DNA of 64,000 nt from Coprinopsis marcescibilis (GCA_004369085.1 ML210281.1:1-64000), one strand, 5' to 3'. Counted from the first letter of the stretch, positions 34,035-47,432 are shown. Numbers and translations are program-made. The notes: generated by a model from the sequence alone, not told the origin.

Positions 34035-35742
34035 ATGAACATCGCTGGAATTGTTCCTCTCGCTCAGACTGCCGAGTATCTCAGAACTTTACCTGCTATC
34101 CGGGAACGATGCAGCAGAGTGCACCACTTGGCGACTCAAGGCAAACTCCAGTATTTTGACTATCACCCAGAGAAGGAAGACGCCGCGATCGATTTATGCA
34201 TCGGTATCATGAAGGTATGAGGTACTGGTATATGCAGCTTATCCTTTATTGAACCACATTTATCTCTAGGATAAATACAAGAGCGCAGACGGCGGCGTTG
34301 ACGTGCAAAAGGTCCCTAAATTCTTGAACGTACATGCGGCGTACCGTTGACTTGCAGACTCACAGATCCCACCACACGGCCGCTGGAGGCACCTAGATGC
34401 AGGCAGCCCACGCGTAGTCAATCTTCTTTCTCAGTGGTCTCAAGAGCCCAATGCGATAGACCAAACGGAAAGAGCACGGAGGACTATCGACCTTTTCCTA
34501 GTCTCCGTTCTCCTCGACGCAGGCGCAGGCAATGTCTGGAAGTATGATGAGAAAGAAACCTCCCAGTCGTTTGCGCGTAGTGAGGGTCTTGGAGTGGCCA
34601 GTTTCAGAATGTTCGAGAGTGGATTCTTTTCCAGTGTCGAAGGACAGCCTTTCCAAGTCGACGGTGAACAAACTCCTGCTTTGACTGCATCCTGATGTAT
34701 GACTGACCCTTGCTCCAGCTCAAGGTCTCCTGAAGGTCACTCCACAAAGGGTGGCAGACGCGATGCAAGTCTCCGAGCAAAACCCAATGGTCGGAGTAGA
34801 TGGTCGAGCAAATCTTCTATCGAGCCTGGGGACTGCCCTCAAGGCAAATCCGGAGTTCTTTGGCAAAGATGGACGACCGGGGAATATTGTCGGTGAGCTT
34901 GAATGTCTTTTGTTCATAGAACATCACCAAGTAAATATATCGTCGATAGACTTCCTCGCAGGTCGAACCAAGACCGACTCTGGAGTAGTTCAGCTTCCAC
35001 TTCCAGCATTATGGCACGTCATGATTCAGGGCTTGTCGCCCATATGGCCATCCCGCCTCACTCTCGCGTCCATTCCGATGGGAGACGTCTGGCCTTGCCC
35101 TGCTCTCCGAGCCGCGAACGAAGGTAAGCTAACCACACAATCTCAGCACTACGAAATTCGCTTATCTTTGTGCTATGTAGGTCCTCACCAAGAAGCAGAC
35201 GACCTGGTTCCATTCCACAAACTCACACAATGGCTCACCTATTCTCTTGTCGAGGTCATCGAGACGGTTCTGCGATGGAAGGTTGTCGGTATGGAAGACA
35301 TGACAGGCCTCCCTGAATACCGAAACGGTATGTGTATCCCTGTGACATTGTTGAAACAGTACCTAATTGTTCTCGCAGGAGGTTTGTTGGTCGATTTAGG
35401 CGTCCTGACTCTCAAGCCCAACGCGCTACCAACCGATCCAAAGAGCGGTCTCCCATACGCAGAGGCATCCCACCCAGCCATAGTCGAATGGCGAGCGTTG
35501 ACTGTCATCGAGCTGTACGTTCAATTTTGTACCATGAGCTCATCAGTTTGCTGATCTTTGGCTGTAGGGATCGGCTTGCAGCTGGAATCCGCAAGAAGTT
35601 GGATCTAACTGTAGACCAGCTCAGCCTTGCTCAGATTCTCGAGAGCGCGACTTGGAATGGTGGAAGGCACATAGCGAAGCAGAAACGCCCGGAAACCGGC
35701 GGCCCTCCCATCGAGATCCAAAGCGATGGCACGGTCTTTTGA
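34035..35742 (+). CDS. URC4: DUF1688 protein, uracil catabolism (Urc4/Urg3)
   Basis: Member of the DUF1688 family, needed for the URC pyrimidine degradation route in fungi; its exact reaction is not established. Seen: MNIAGIVPLAQTAEYLRTL, FDYHPEKEDAAIDLC, IPPHGRWRHLDAGSPRV, ERARRTIDLFLVSVLLDAGAG, WKYDEKETSQSFARSEGLGV, RANLLSSLGTALKANPEFF, LWHVMIQGLSPIWPSRLTL, VPFHKLTQWLTYSLVEVIE, YRNGGLLVDLGVLTLKP, SHPAIVEWRALTVIELD and LESATWNGGRHIAKQKRP, all family blocks in order. About seven introns; the first three exons (34034 side) were resolved to 34035-34214, 34270-34311 and from 34366. The ATG is fixed by the conserved start and by the truncated upstream copy. Confidence 0.92.
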
Positions 35743-35956
35743 GCGAATTATACCCCGTTCGAGGATCCTGCGGCCCAATTTGTAGGTTTAGATATGGACA
35801 AATGAACCACCACCCTGCTTCAGTCTGCAAATGATGTGCACTGGATACGACGGGCCTCGATTGCGAGTCACCGCTCATGGAGCCAATACCGATTGCATAC
35901 ATATGCTCAGTGTGACTGTGAAGGAATCCAAAATCCATTAATTGCAAATATAAGCC

Positions 35957-37587
35957 CTACATGGGTGCTGAGGAACCAGCAGTCTTCTCCGACGCTGTGC
36001 GCAGGCTATCAAAACTTTGAGCTTAACCCAAACCAAAGCAGAGGTTATCAAAACGGACCTGTAATCGTCTCCATTCTGGGTAATGTATCGCACCCACGGC
36101 AGAGCTTGATATCCACTCTTTTCGACGATCTTGAGGTACCGCACTTGGATACCTGAGACGGTAAAGTATGGGATCTCAAACTTGACAGTAATTGGTGCAC
36201 GTTTGTCCATGTCCGTTTCTATGCAAGGCAAAGTCAAAACCATCACATACATCCAATGAACGTGCGTTCGAACCTGCTTTCACACTAGGTAACCCAAAGT
36301 GCGCCCTCATTAAGAACTCTCGACTTCCGCCCAACTGCTTAATCTTCCACACGAATGCTGATTTATCAGGAGCATACTGGACTGTCCCTGTCGCTGCCTA
36401 TCATGAAGTGTTCAGTGCCTGGAAACGGGCAGGTCAAGGAATAATAGAACTTACTCTGAACTTGGGGCTATCGGCATCGTCGGGGACAGGGACGTAGATC
36501 TCGACGTTGTTTGCCGAGCTTCGACGTTTAAACTGAGCCTTGACCTTGACGGTGTACTCTACACGACTGCCCCTGTGGCTTTCGACTGCGGCCTCAACCC
36601 AGATCAAAGGCTTCACCGGTGTAGACAGGCGGTACGACATGAGTTCGAATTCGCCATCAGGAGGGATGAAGGAGATTGTTCGATCGTTTTCGAATCGTGA
36701 TAGTCGTACACATTGGTGGAACTTTACGTCCTCCATTTCGATTGCCTTGCCACGTGCAGCTGAAAGCCCTAGTTGAGGACGATTCGGATAGATGAAAGAA
36801 CCCAGAACGTACTTCGTCCAGTGCTCTCAAACATGACTTTATCGTTAAGGCCCAGCCTTAACTCTGGCATTCCGGACAGGTAGCACTTCATCTTGACGGC
36901 ACCCAGGATTTCTGAACGTACGACGTTGCCGGATGCATTTACCTGCGATGAATACAAGTTCAGACCGAAAAGAGGCACAGCGCCAAAGATCACGTACCAG
37001 CATATTAACGCTCTCAACCACATCCAAGAAGACTTCGTTCTTTCGATATCGAATGCCCTCCGTTCTCCATGAAACCGCGTTGGTGACCGCCATCGGTGGC
37101 CGCACTTGCACCTCAAGTTTGTGCGATTCCTGGGTGATATACTCTTGCAGGATCTTGCTCTCCGTGGTCTGAGGGTACCCAAAGTCCATCATCTCGTCCA
37201 TGAGCTCGTATATGATAACGAAATTGTCTCGTATACTCTCTTCCTCGAGCGACTTGAAGTATTCAATGAGCACTTGGACCAACCGGTGCAGAAAGATGAT
37301 GATTTCGGCGGCATTGCTGTTTCTCTTGCTCAGTGCGAGAACTGCAGAAGGATAAGCGACTATGTGAACTGGATGTATCAAGACGAACGGTAGAGATTAG
37401 AATGTCGGATATGCATATAATTGACGCCTTGGCTGGAGAAACATGGTGTTACTTGTTGTCCCTCTTCCTCGATGTCGAGAATCAGAGGTAGAAATCGTTC
37501 TATGTATGATGACGGGACATCGTCGCGATATGAGCGTTGAATTAGAGGCTTCCCCTTGAGATCCAATATTGCGATGAGACTGGCCAT
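35957..37587 (-). CDS. APM1: AP-1 clathrin adaptor mu subunit
   Basis: Medium chain of the AP-1 complex for trans-Golgi/endosome sorting; binds tyrosine-based signals. Near-perfect family matches: MASLIAILDLKGKPLIQRS, SSYIERFLPLILDIEEEG, LVQVLIEYFKSLEEESIRD, QESHKLEVQVRPPMAVTNA, VSWRTEGIRYRKNEVFLDV, NASGNVVRSEILGAVKMK, MEDVKFHQCVRLSRFENDR, FELMSYRLSTPVKPLIWVE and KFEIPYFTVSGIQVRYLKI. The last intron (36006-36058) joins ITQNGDDY to SLRT, the conserved end; a further ten or so residues (ASEKTAGSSAPM) follow before the TAG at 35957-35959. Without that intron the frame would run into non-conserved sequence. About ten introns in all. Confidence 0.94.
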
Positions 37588-37727
37588 GATAGTACGAGCA
37601 GAAAGACAAGTTACGGCTGCCCAATGTTACAGCCTCCAGCTACACGTGATAGCTTCCAAGTTGATGCCCGCGTAAGTACGGAATCAAATGGCTGAATTCC
37701 AAGGGTATAGTCTACGATAACAAAGTA

Positions 37728-39082
37728 CTATCGAGGTCCTAATAGTGGTGTTTGCTCAGATATAGGTTCTGTAGATGAACTGACAACCGGTGAGTCAGAT
37801 GGTTGGGTGACGATCACTGTAGGGGTCCCATCCTCAATTCCAGCAGGTTGGTTGGGCACACCAAAGTCATCAATACCAAGTTTCTTCTGACGCAGTTTCC
37901 ATAGAATACACATCGTAAGGAGCATTCCTTGCATAACCGCGGCAATAGCGAAAGTCAACCAACCTGGAGGGCATGTGGTTAGCGCGCACGAGAGTCGGAT
38001 ACGGGTGAGGGTGAACTTACTGGTCCAGTTGGTTCCTGGTCGAAGAGCAATACTAAGAACCATGAGCACTCCACCAGGGGTCTGGATGCACATCATGGGG
38101 ATACTCAATGCCCCGACGAGTTTCGATCGATAGGTATGAATCAACTGCGGCGTGTACTGGATGCTGGCGAGGATAGCGGCGCTGACACCGAGGAATCTGG
38201 CCCAGCTATAAGCGAGTGGCGGAAGGGGTGTGTTTGCTCCAGGTTCTGGGTTACTCGTAAGGACGACGAAAGCAGTAGTGAATGCACAAAGGATGCTACA
38301 CGACAGCTTAGATTTCAAGCGCTCCACGAGGTCAAAGAACAGACTCACAAATGCAGAACAGCAACCCAAGAAAGAACGATCGACCATTTCCATTCCTGAG
38401 TGATCTCACTGGACTTGACGATTACTAGCGTGTCTAGTGTTTGAACCTGAATGTCCTTGTTCACGGCTCGCAGATGCTGAGGGTAGTAGCGCATGTATAA
38501 CACGAAACTGTGAGTGCATGAGCAGCGAACATCTGAAGAAAAAGGCCAAAACTTGCATGAGACTGAACATAACCCATTGAATGGAAAGTTGTACAATTCC
38601 AGCCGAAATTTCAAGGCACGTTGCCCCACTCTGGCAATAGCGTCAACAAAGACACGTAGAATAGCACCAGCGAGACTTACCACAACCGAACAGCACTTCA
38701 GTAGTCCAGATTGCATGGTTAGACTATTGGTACAGAAGGTCAGATACCAGGCTTGCACCCGAACCTGGGACTACACACATGTTGAATAGCGATGACGCTG
38801 CAGAGGTGCTCCCTAGCAATAGGAACAACGGGCTCAACCCTTCAGACGTCTTCGCATGTATAATCCTAAAATGCTGAGAGTCATTTTGTTAGTTCTCGAA
38901 TGCTAGAGAAGTTTGACGTCGAATACCAACCTGTGGCAGATACGAAATGATCAGACCACAGCAGAGTCCAAAGGTCAAGGCAGCCGTAAACCAGTCATGT
39001 TCCTATGTGTTCGATTAGACATATGCAGATACAAGAGCGGTTCAAATAGCCTTACTATGATGCAGCTATCGCTAGCGAACAT
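37728..39082 (-). CDS. PQ-loop repeat membrane protein
   Basis: Seven-helix PQ-loop family, whose members export lysosomal/vacuolar amino acids or act at endosomes. Seen: the first exon MFASDSCII joined to EHDWFTAALTFGLCCGLII; a first PQ motif SYLPQ with RIIHAKTSEGLSPLFLLLG in the next exon; later a second PQ repeat ILASIQYTPQLIHTYRSKLVGALSI; then helices MVLSIALRPG and LTFAIAAVMQGMLLTMCIL; and an acidic Ser/Thr-rich tail ending SEQTPLLGPR, which resembles a dileucine vacuolar-sorting signal. The start at 39082 depends on one short intron. About seven introns; some internal joins are approximate. Confidence 0.8.
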
Positions 39083-39288
39083 GTTTCATCAACTGGCAGT
39101 GTGGCAAGAGGACAACAAACAGTGCCAGCGTCTCCGCGCCTGAGGGGACTGATGTCGACGCGTGTTACATAATACCTGTCAATTAATTGTATTTCCTGTG
39201 GTACTAAGTACTGCATCATACAGTCCAATTTCCTCATAATGTCTGTGCATAATAAGGTCCAATATTTCTCATATAAATACAATGTCTG

Positions 39289-40788
39289 TTAGTCCACCTT
39301 GGAGCTCCTGCCAGTCCTTGACATTGTCCGCTTTAGCAAGTTTTTGAAGGAAAGGGACCGTTTGGGAGGTGTCTCTGTAGGATTGCCTATCAGTCCAAGG
39401 CCGATCTCTCCCCATTCTGTGACCGACACAATCGAATAATCCGATATATCAAACTCCTCGTCCTCCTGAGACCACGTGCTCTCACCACAACCACACGAGC
39501 TCGGACAATCAGACACCTGCGCCTGACTGCAGTTCTTCTGCACGGGCGAATTAGAAAACGTCGAGAGATCCGGAAGAGATGGGCTGGACGGCGCAGTGCT
39601 TGGAGGCAGACTCGGCGACCCTCTCCAGATGGTCTTCAGGTTTAACGGCGGGGGCCTCACGATTCGAGGCGGCCTCGGCGGCTTTGCCTGCATATTCCCA
39701 ATTTCCGGAACTTGCATCTCCCGACTAAAGCTCCGCGACTTCATAAGGCTAGGAACCTGTTTGCGAGGACCCGGCCTCACCACATAGTCACTCGAACTCA
39801 ACCCACCCGGCCAATCGTTCCCTCCTAGCAGCACCTCATCCGGCTCAGAAGCATGTCTCCTCTGAACAGCAGGCGACTGAATGATGGTCCGGTATTCATA
39901 ACCAGCCGACCGACTTCGTCGATGCCAGCTAATATTGTAGCCTATCGAAGGCGTACTAGGCGGTGGCGGTGGCGGGGCACTGGTTCGTGGATCATGCTGC
40001 GGTCGCCGTTGATAGTACTCTCTGGCAGACAGTGGCATTACCACACTCGCAGACCGAACCCCCAATCTTGAAAACCGGGGGGCCCCGGCAAAGGGGCTTG
40101 CTGTTAGCCAGCAGTCCTCGACTCGCATCGAGGGAGTGGACTGGGCAAGACTGGAGGAGCATGGAATGCGGGAGCTGGTGGGAGACGTGGGTGGCGTATT
40201 GTCTGGCGATCGTACTCCACGGGTCGAAAACGAGGTGGACGCAGAGCTCGCGCTGGATGAGACGATAGAGACTGGACGGGGTAGAGGGATAGCGTGTCGT
40301 GACCCATTGCCTGATTTCTTGAGCTTCAGCGGGGGAGGCTTGAGGATAGGGTTCTTATCTCCACCCTGTGACGGCCGGTATCGGGATACATACCCGAGAA
40401 GGTGGGTGGATGATGGCGATGCAAGGTCAGGCGAAGAGGAGGAATGGAAGGCTTGAAGAAGGCCAGGCCTGTTGCGATTGATGGCTGGTCCTGCCAGAGG
40501 TGACGAGCGCATCGGTTTGCATGCTGCAGGCGATGGAGAACTGAGTCTCTTGTAGTCATAACCGGTGGTTGGGGGAGTGTGTAGAGCTCTGGCACTTGTA
40601 GACAGAGGTCGAGATGGTGTTGTAATCCGACGACGTGGACCTGATTCATAGAAGCCAGATGCTTCAGAAGGGACGCGGGTCTAGGGGTTAGGTGTGCTCG
40701 TCAGCAAGGAACGCGATACGCGTAAAAGATGACTGACAGCATTCTGTATTCCAGGGGAGTAGATGTTGGGCGTCGATGTCGACGGCAT
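39289..40788 (-). CDS. Pro/Ser-rich disordered protein, function unknown (480 aa)
   Basis: Two exons. Exon 1 (40738-40788) encodes only 17 residues, MPSTSTPNIYSPGIQNA; exon 2 (39289-40680) continues TRVPSEASGFYESGPRR and runs to the stop. The intron GTCAGT...CCCCTAG joins them in phase and gives 480 residues. Without it the frame would start at M 40512 and lose about 73 residues. The protein is rich in Pro, Ser and Arg (PPPPPPSTPSIG, KPPRPPRIVRPPPL), which suggests SH3/WW-binding segments. A weakly structured acidic patch (DEEFDISDYSIVSVTEW) lies near the end. I do not recognise a family. Confidence 0.65.
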
Positions 40789-41525
40789 TGAACAGCGCGA
40801 GTCGAGGTAAAGGGATTAGTTCGATGAGAGGGAAAGAAGCCGGTGGCGGTAAACAGACGAGGGCGACTTTAATCACCCACGGTGCTGCTGATAGTCCGAT
40901 CGGGTTGCTTGTTGAAGGAGCCGAAGAAACAACAAGACGTGCATAGACGTGCATCCCTTAAAGTGAGTGGCAGTAGGTGGCAGTCCGTCCATTCAAAGCC
41001 CTCGTCGCTGCAGTCATCCTAACGGGACATCCGATCGGGGCTTGGCAACCGCAGCAAGACGCGTTCGTATCACTAAACAAGACAAATGCAAATGAGTCTG
41101 TTAGTATATACATCCAGTACAGTTAACGTTTAGTACCGCTCTCAGATCTCTGCCGCTCCCGTGCGATACAGAGCATAGATAACGAAAGTATCGTTTTGAC
41201 CTTGATTTCTAAAAGACGCATTAATAAACCATGGTAGGGGAGATTAGATCCACATACACACCTTGAAGCAGTCGCTAGAAGGCAATGAAACATGTCAACA
41301 AAATCAATCACCAAAAGCAGGAATGTCGGAGCAATAGGTAAAGAGCCATTTGCGAATTGGAGACGGTGGCCGCCGCTGAGGCGTCTGGGGCGCTGAAGCT
41401 GATTTGCAAACACCTGTGATGAAGCAAGAAATCCTAGCTTCAATTATTCGGCATGATTCAAGTGCCGCAATATCCAGTGCAGAGAGGTGAGATTGTTTAA
41501 ATTAGTTCATTAACTAGACGATAAT
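40789..41525. other. Intergenic region
   Basis: Upstream flank of the Pro/Ser-rich gene and 3' flank of the ferredoxin gene. Two minus-strand frames (40688-40954, 41123-41443) lack family features; the first overlaps exon 1 of the Pro/Ser-rich gene in another phase. Confidence 0.4.
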
Positions 41526-42420
<895 letters not shown>

Positions 42421-43133
42421 TATCTGAAATATTAACCCTTCAGATACCAGACATAAGAACCTAATGAATACCGACCTCAGTGAAAGACTATGACGCTGAC
42501 TCGAGAAGCAGACTTGGCCAGAGTCGCGACAGCAGCGCTCACAAATTTTGGTCACGTGCACGGATACTTCCTCCGAATTTTCAATTCGAATTTTTTGTTT
42601 CGACAGTTCGCGCTTGTCTTTTGACCATTACCATCTGCTCTTCCTCAGGCTCGTCATGACAAAAAGTCCGGGAAGGATGGCTTCTGAATGTATTGTTCTT
42701 TGCCTCAGTTCCTCGGACAGAAGGCCCATCGCGAAGGCAACAAGGCAACACCATCTTCGAAGCAGCCTCCCTCAAGGTTCATCTTCCTCTGAAGCGCTCA
42801 GAGTCTCGACTTTTATTTAAGCTTGAAATTTTAAAATCTTTGATCCCGGTTCGAAATACCAGGATATTTCAGAGGTTTGTCCAAGTCCCTGCCTTTCTGG
42901 ATGCCTGCAGTTCCCAGAAAGCCGGTGGACTTGCCTTTTGATACGCAAGCGGGAATCTCTCGCTGCGATCCGCCGAAAATCCGCCTCGTTTTCTTCAAAG
43001 ATTCAAAGGACACAACATTGGAGGCACGTGAGAAGGCGGTCATACTTCTCAGTCTCACTCTCATTTCGAAGCCACATCCCTGTTATTTGCTCGGATATGC
43101 CTTGGACTCATCGTCGTATTCCTGTCCCCAATC
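42421..43133. other. Divergent intergenic region
   Basis: Between the ferredoxin (minus) and thioesterase (plus) starts. Several short frames on both strands, none supported. The string ggttcgaaat near 42848 resembles a tRNA T-loop but has no matching stem. Confidence 0.4.
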
Positions 43134-44011
43134 ATGTCTTCCAGACCCCACTCTTTGTCTCCCAGCCTACCCTCCGAGGCTTTGTCTACCCTCCCAGAGT
43201 CGGCTGACAACACTCACCCCAAATTGACGCTCGCCTCCAAGGCCGTCTGGGTCGACCCCGCTGCACTCCCAAACTGTGGCGATACCTCTTCCATCGCCGG
43301 AAACGCACCAGACTATGTAAAGCAACTCATCTACAACACATATATAGGATACGGCGTGGGCGACGAAGACTGCTTTGGCTACAAGGTTGGGCGATCAGTA
43401 AAGTTCGTCGAGGTGAGCGTTAGGCGGAAACACGATCGACACAGTCGTCTAGAGGCAACAACCATCGCCGAGCTCGAGGTCACCAAGCGTCAGTGCATTT
43501 CGTTCCTGCAACGTTTTAGAAGCTAATTCATTATTCCATAGACATGCTCAATGGGGCTGGCATGCTACATGGTGGTTGCCTAGCCTACATCGTCGACAAG
43601 TGCGTCCTGGCTTCACTCCCGGATTCCATGGCTAACAAACCGCTCTCTACAGTTGCTGTAGCACGCCCTTGGTGGTCCTAGGTCTCGTCCAGAAAATCAA
43701 CGGCGTGGGCGTCACACAATCTATGAACGTCCTTTTCCATTCTCCAGCTCCACCGTACGTATATCTATTGACGTTCACCTGCCACCTCGACGATTAACCT
43801 ACGATCAGCGGCACTGTTCTAAAAATTGTCAGTACATCTGTCTCGTTGGGCGGTAGAGTCATGTCATCCAGGTGTGAAGTGCGTCATTCAAACTCGATTC
43901 ACCTTTCTGGACACCCACTCATCAAACCTGCAGGTCATCGATAAGGAATCAGGAAGAATCATAGCCTCCGCTTTCTTGAACAAGATGCAGCCAGGATTGG
44001 CAAAGCTGTAG
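43134..44011 (+). CDS. Hotdog-fold acyl-CoA thioesterase
   Basis: Exons 43134-43412, 43455-43488, 43542-43599, 43653-43754, 43809-43878 and 43934-44011 give 206 residues. Seen: a Ser/Pro-rich N-terminus, then GNAPDYVKQLIYNTYIGYG, the active-site helix region HMLNGAGMLHGGCLAYIVD (the conserved G-x-x-HGG of the PaaI/THEM-type hotdog), ST(P)LVVLGLVQKINGVG, SMNVLFHSPAPPGTVLKIV and VIDKESGRIIASAFLNKM, typical strands of the fold. The substrate cannot be told. The short second exon depends on an acceptor in ctagag, so one alternative join there is possible. Confidence 0.82.
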
Positions 44012-44208
44012 GAAAGGCTACAGATACCCTAGGCATCGTTTCCAGAGTTAATTATATCTACAAGGAATATCGTCTACATCTTGCCAGAAACTGTCAAACC
44101 TCAATCAGATACCGAGAGCGCTTCTTTGATGCTGTGTGGCGAAAGTGGCGATCTCCTAGGCGTGCATCTACAGGTGGGAGTCGCGAGTCTTCCCCGCAGC
44201 TACCCGCA

Positions 44209-44638
44209 TTAGATGAGGTCTTTAGAGGGGTTCTTGGGATCGAGCGGGACAGCGGTCACTTCCGAATGCCGGAAGGTCCTGACCCTAGTACGGATGATTC
44301 GCAATCGCGATTTGCAGTTGGGATCCGGACAGGCGATCTCTGCGTCCGTCGACATCCAGTCGTCATCGGCTGTGAAGCGCTGTTTCGCTGCGAGGAGGGG
44401 TAGCACAGCACCTGGGCAGTGGTCAGGGTACACAGTGATCCAACGATCATTCTTCCATACCAAGGGAATAGATCGAAAATCCTTGGCCAGGTGGGAGATG
44501 CAGCATTTCTCCCTCCAGTGTGAAGTGATCTCCTTCTTTTGCTCCACAAAGAATTCGCTCGCCGGGTGGACATACGATTTCTACGCGCAAATCATATAGT
44601 CCGAAGGAATCTGACGGCTTATCAGATGACGAAGACAT
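44209..44638 (-). CDS. TIGR04076-like small protein (126 aa)
   Basis: Exons 44461-44638 and 44209-44411 give 126 residues. Seen: FGLYDLRVEIVCPPGERILC, EGDHFTLEGEMLHLPPGQGF, then after the intron AVLPLLAAKQRF, WMSTDAEIACPDPNCKSRL and RTFRHSEVTAVPLDP. The order (beta strand V-E-V with a cysteine, G-D-x-F, a proline-rich middle, CPD) fits the TIGR04076 group of small proteins of unknown function, found in bacteria and fungi. An alternative start at 44668 adds ten residues. Convergent with the thioesterase gene. Confidence 0.68.
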
Positions 44639-45107
44639 CGTGGGCAGCGATAAGAGAGGTGTGTGCAAGTCTGCAAAGCCCCCGACTTTATGTGCGAATC
44701 ACTGAAGGCGTGGAAGAAACGTCTAGTCTCATGACCCTTCGGACTCGGACTTCGAATCATATTGTTGGGATAGAGCCTCCGAGTCCCAATACTATCGTAA
44801 GAGTGGTAGCCATAGCTCTTTGGGTGTTCATTTCACTGCAGCTATTGCGCTCTTATAGCGCGCCAATTGAGAGACATTTTCAAGTTCGGGGCACCCCTTG
44901 TCTCTGGGCTCGGTTTCTGCACACACGGCACAATTAGCTAGTATACAGATGCATCTATAGATTCAGCGGCCTTAATCTCGTTTGACAAGCGCCAACGACA
45001 CCAAATGAACTATTCGACTTGCGTAAAACTATTCCTAGAATTAGTTGAATATCCAAGATAACTTAGTCCCAGTAAAACGACTGGTTCTCTGGGACAGCCT
45101 CGAAATT
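44639..45107. other. Intergenic region
   Basis: Promoter side of the TIGR04076-like gene and 3' flank of the first NYN gene. No gene seen; a plus-strand frame at 44539-44937 is not supported. Confidence 0.4.
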
Positions 45108-47026
45108 TCACTCTTTCATTATGCTCGTTGCCCACACAGTAGCTATTTGCTGTCGAACCTCCGGACTAGAGGATTGTCGAATTTCTGACAGAATTATGTC
45201 GAAGGACTTGTCGGATAGAGACACGAAAGGATTCTCACTGCTTGTCCCTTCCACAGTGAATAAGAGCACCCCTGCTTCCACCCCACCTTTAATGTACCTT
45301 CCAGGACCTCCATATCCAGCGGCCAAAGCCATATCAGTTCCACCCTCGGCATTTCTGAGGCTCCTACGAATTGTCTTATACTTCAAACGCCTCATCGAGT
45401 TTCCGCTGCTTTGAGTCATACTTCCGATGTGTCGGATTAAGGGTAAGTAAACCCCGAAGTGTCGAGTGGAAGAAGGGTTGTTGACCTCGACGGGAGAAGC
45501 CTCAGATTCAGTGGAGGATGGCGTACCAGACTGGATATGCTTGGTCTTCTTTTCGGAGGTAAACACCTCTTGGCTGTCGTCATGATTTTCTTGGGCTTCA
45601 GGAAGCCTCTCAGCGAGACCTTGATTTGTGTTAGGTGCGAACAGGCTTGAGGGAGAAAGGGTCAAAGTGCTCACATGAGATGGCGTGCTGCTCCGCGTTG
45701 AACAAGTCGTACAGAAAATCGTCGGTAAGGTAGAAAGTGTCAAACATTTCATCGTAATCGATATTCTCAATGGCAGGCGCGATGCTGGGATTTGATTCGT
45801 GATTGACCCCAATAGGCGAGGCTGCCTTTGGCGAAGATGAAACGTCGGGGGTTGAGAATATGGTCTTGTCATTGAGCACTGGGGCCGACATCCTCTCCCT
45901 CTCATCATCCATCTCGTTTCTCTCTAGGCTGCTCGCCTCTTCATGGACGCTATCAATCAACATATTTTTTTCTTCGTTGTCACCTCGCATGTCCCCATTT
46001 TCCTCCTGGTCATCTTGTCCTGGTGAACCGTCTGACTTCCCTACTGTGAAGGCGCTGTCGCCGTCTATGCCATTATTGGCCATTTCATCGACTTCCGGCA
46101 GGATTGTCCCTTCGGTGGAAGCGCTTCCCTCGCGAAACCTTTTGCTACGGTCTCTACTCATGATTTCTCCATCACTGGGGCTCGAGTGGTAGTTCCCAGC
46201 AACTCCAACATCGTCTTCATCGTCCGTATCGTCTTCTGACATATCGTAGGCTGTAGTGCCTTCACCGGGCTCTGGCTCTGATTCCGAGTCAGAGGTCAAG
46301 TCACTATCACTTCCGTCGTCGCTGGAATTGTCACTGGTGGCGTCGGTCTCGGACTCTGATTCGGAGGCTGAGATACTGCCAGATAAGCCCTTGGTCATCC
46401 GCTGAATTTTTATCCATTTTATCTGCTGACAGCCTTCAACGCGAAGGCCGCCCTCTTTCCTTTGGCCATGGTAGATGATAACGATCTTGTGTCCCTGCTT
46501 TCTGAGTTTCGAAATCGTTGGCTTGAAATCAGCATCACTGGAGACAACAACGAATGTTTTTCTTCCTGGAGTCGAGCTATGATTCCTGGAAAAGGCAAGC
46601 ATGTCCTCTGGGAGAATTAGGCATCATGAGCAACGGATCACCTCAATGGATCCTAAGAGTCCCCACCAATCATTCTTTGATCTGCAACGTTCTTCTTCCC
46701 ATGGTGGGGAGTGTCGACCGTCGTAACTGAAGCCTGTTGTAGTCCCCGGCAAGCACGGCCTAATTTATCGACTTGAAAATAGGCGCTGAAATTGGCGAGG
46801 TAGCCATGACGTTTCCCTACACAACCTATTGCCGATGCGTACTTGTACGACTGGTTGGATCTTGAGCCAAGGTTCTCTAATAGAGCTCTGTTCAAATGCA
46901 TTCTTGCTGTAGTCTGTCTTTCGACGTACCAAAGTCCCAGAACACGCCAACTGGCCCTTTCACCACGGCTCGTCGTTTATGTTTACGCTTCTGGTTGTGA
47001 CGATTGTCACGCTTGCGGACAGCCAT
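45108..47026 (-). CDS. NYN-domain (PIN-like) nuclease with novel C-terminal domain (copy 1)
   Basis: Exons 46930-47026, 46667-46876, 45675-46607 and 45108-45619 give 583 residues. Basic N-terminus (MAVRKRDNRHNQKRKHKRR), then an NYN domain: first acidic motif GPVGVFWDFENLG, YKYASAIGCVGKRHG, HHGKKNVADQRMI with its Asp, and KTFVVVSSDADFKPTI, the second acidic centre, then GHKIVIIYHG. These acidic residues place it with LabA/MARF1-type NYN ribonucleases. A 250-residue acidic Ser-rich linker follows. The end is a compact domain (FGVYLPLIRHIGSM ... GYGGPGRYIKGGVEAGVL ... VRQQIATVWATS) shared with copy 2. It may be a LOTUS-like winged helix; that is inference. Confidence 0.8.
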
Positions 47027-47432
47027 TATGGAGGTCCGAGAAAGCTCTGGGCCCTTTCAGACAAAGTAAACACTACTGAAGCAATGGTCGTCCGAATCGA
47101 TGCTCAGCGCTCAGCGCTCAAGAGTTGACGGGGTGTAGCAACTCGAGTCACATGTGCAGTGCACATTATCGAAACCTACACAACAGAGTCCGAGAAACGA
47201 GGGTTCAGTGTCACGATAATCTATCAATGATATCTAATGCGTCCACAAAGTCAACACGGACGCCAATGAGGTCTCCGTCAACCTACATATTTACGGTGTG
47301 CACCATTCCAAGAAAATGGCAACGTCACTTCGGGCTATACTACAGCTAAAGAGTTAAGAATGCGTACCGCTGCAAGCAGACTGACTCGGAACCAGATTTG
47401 GCGGCAAAGTTCAAGCAGCGCCACTGTTCTTC
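47027..47432. other. Spacer between the two NYN genes
   Basis: Promoter side of copy 1 and 3' flank of copy 2. No gene or repeat recognised. Confidence 0.4.

Noticed and set aside
42846..42870. tRNA-like T-loop ggttcgaaat
   Set aside because: No complementary T-stem, no acceptor or anticodon stem at the right distances.
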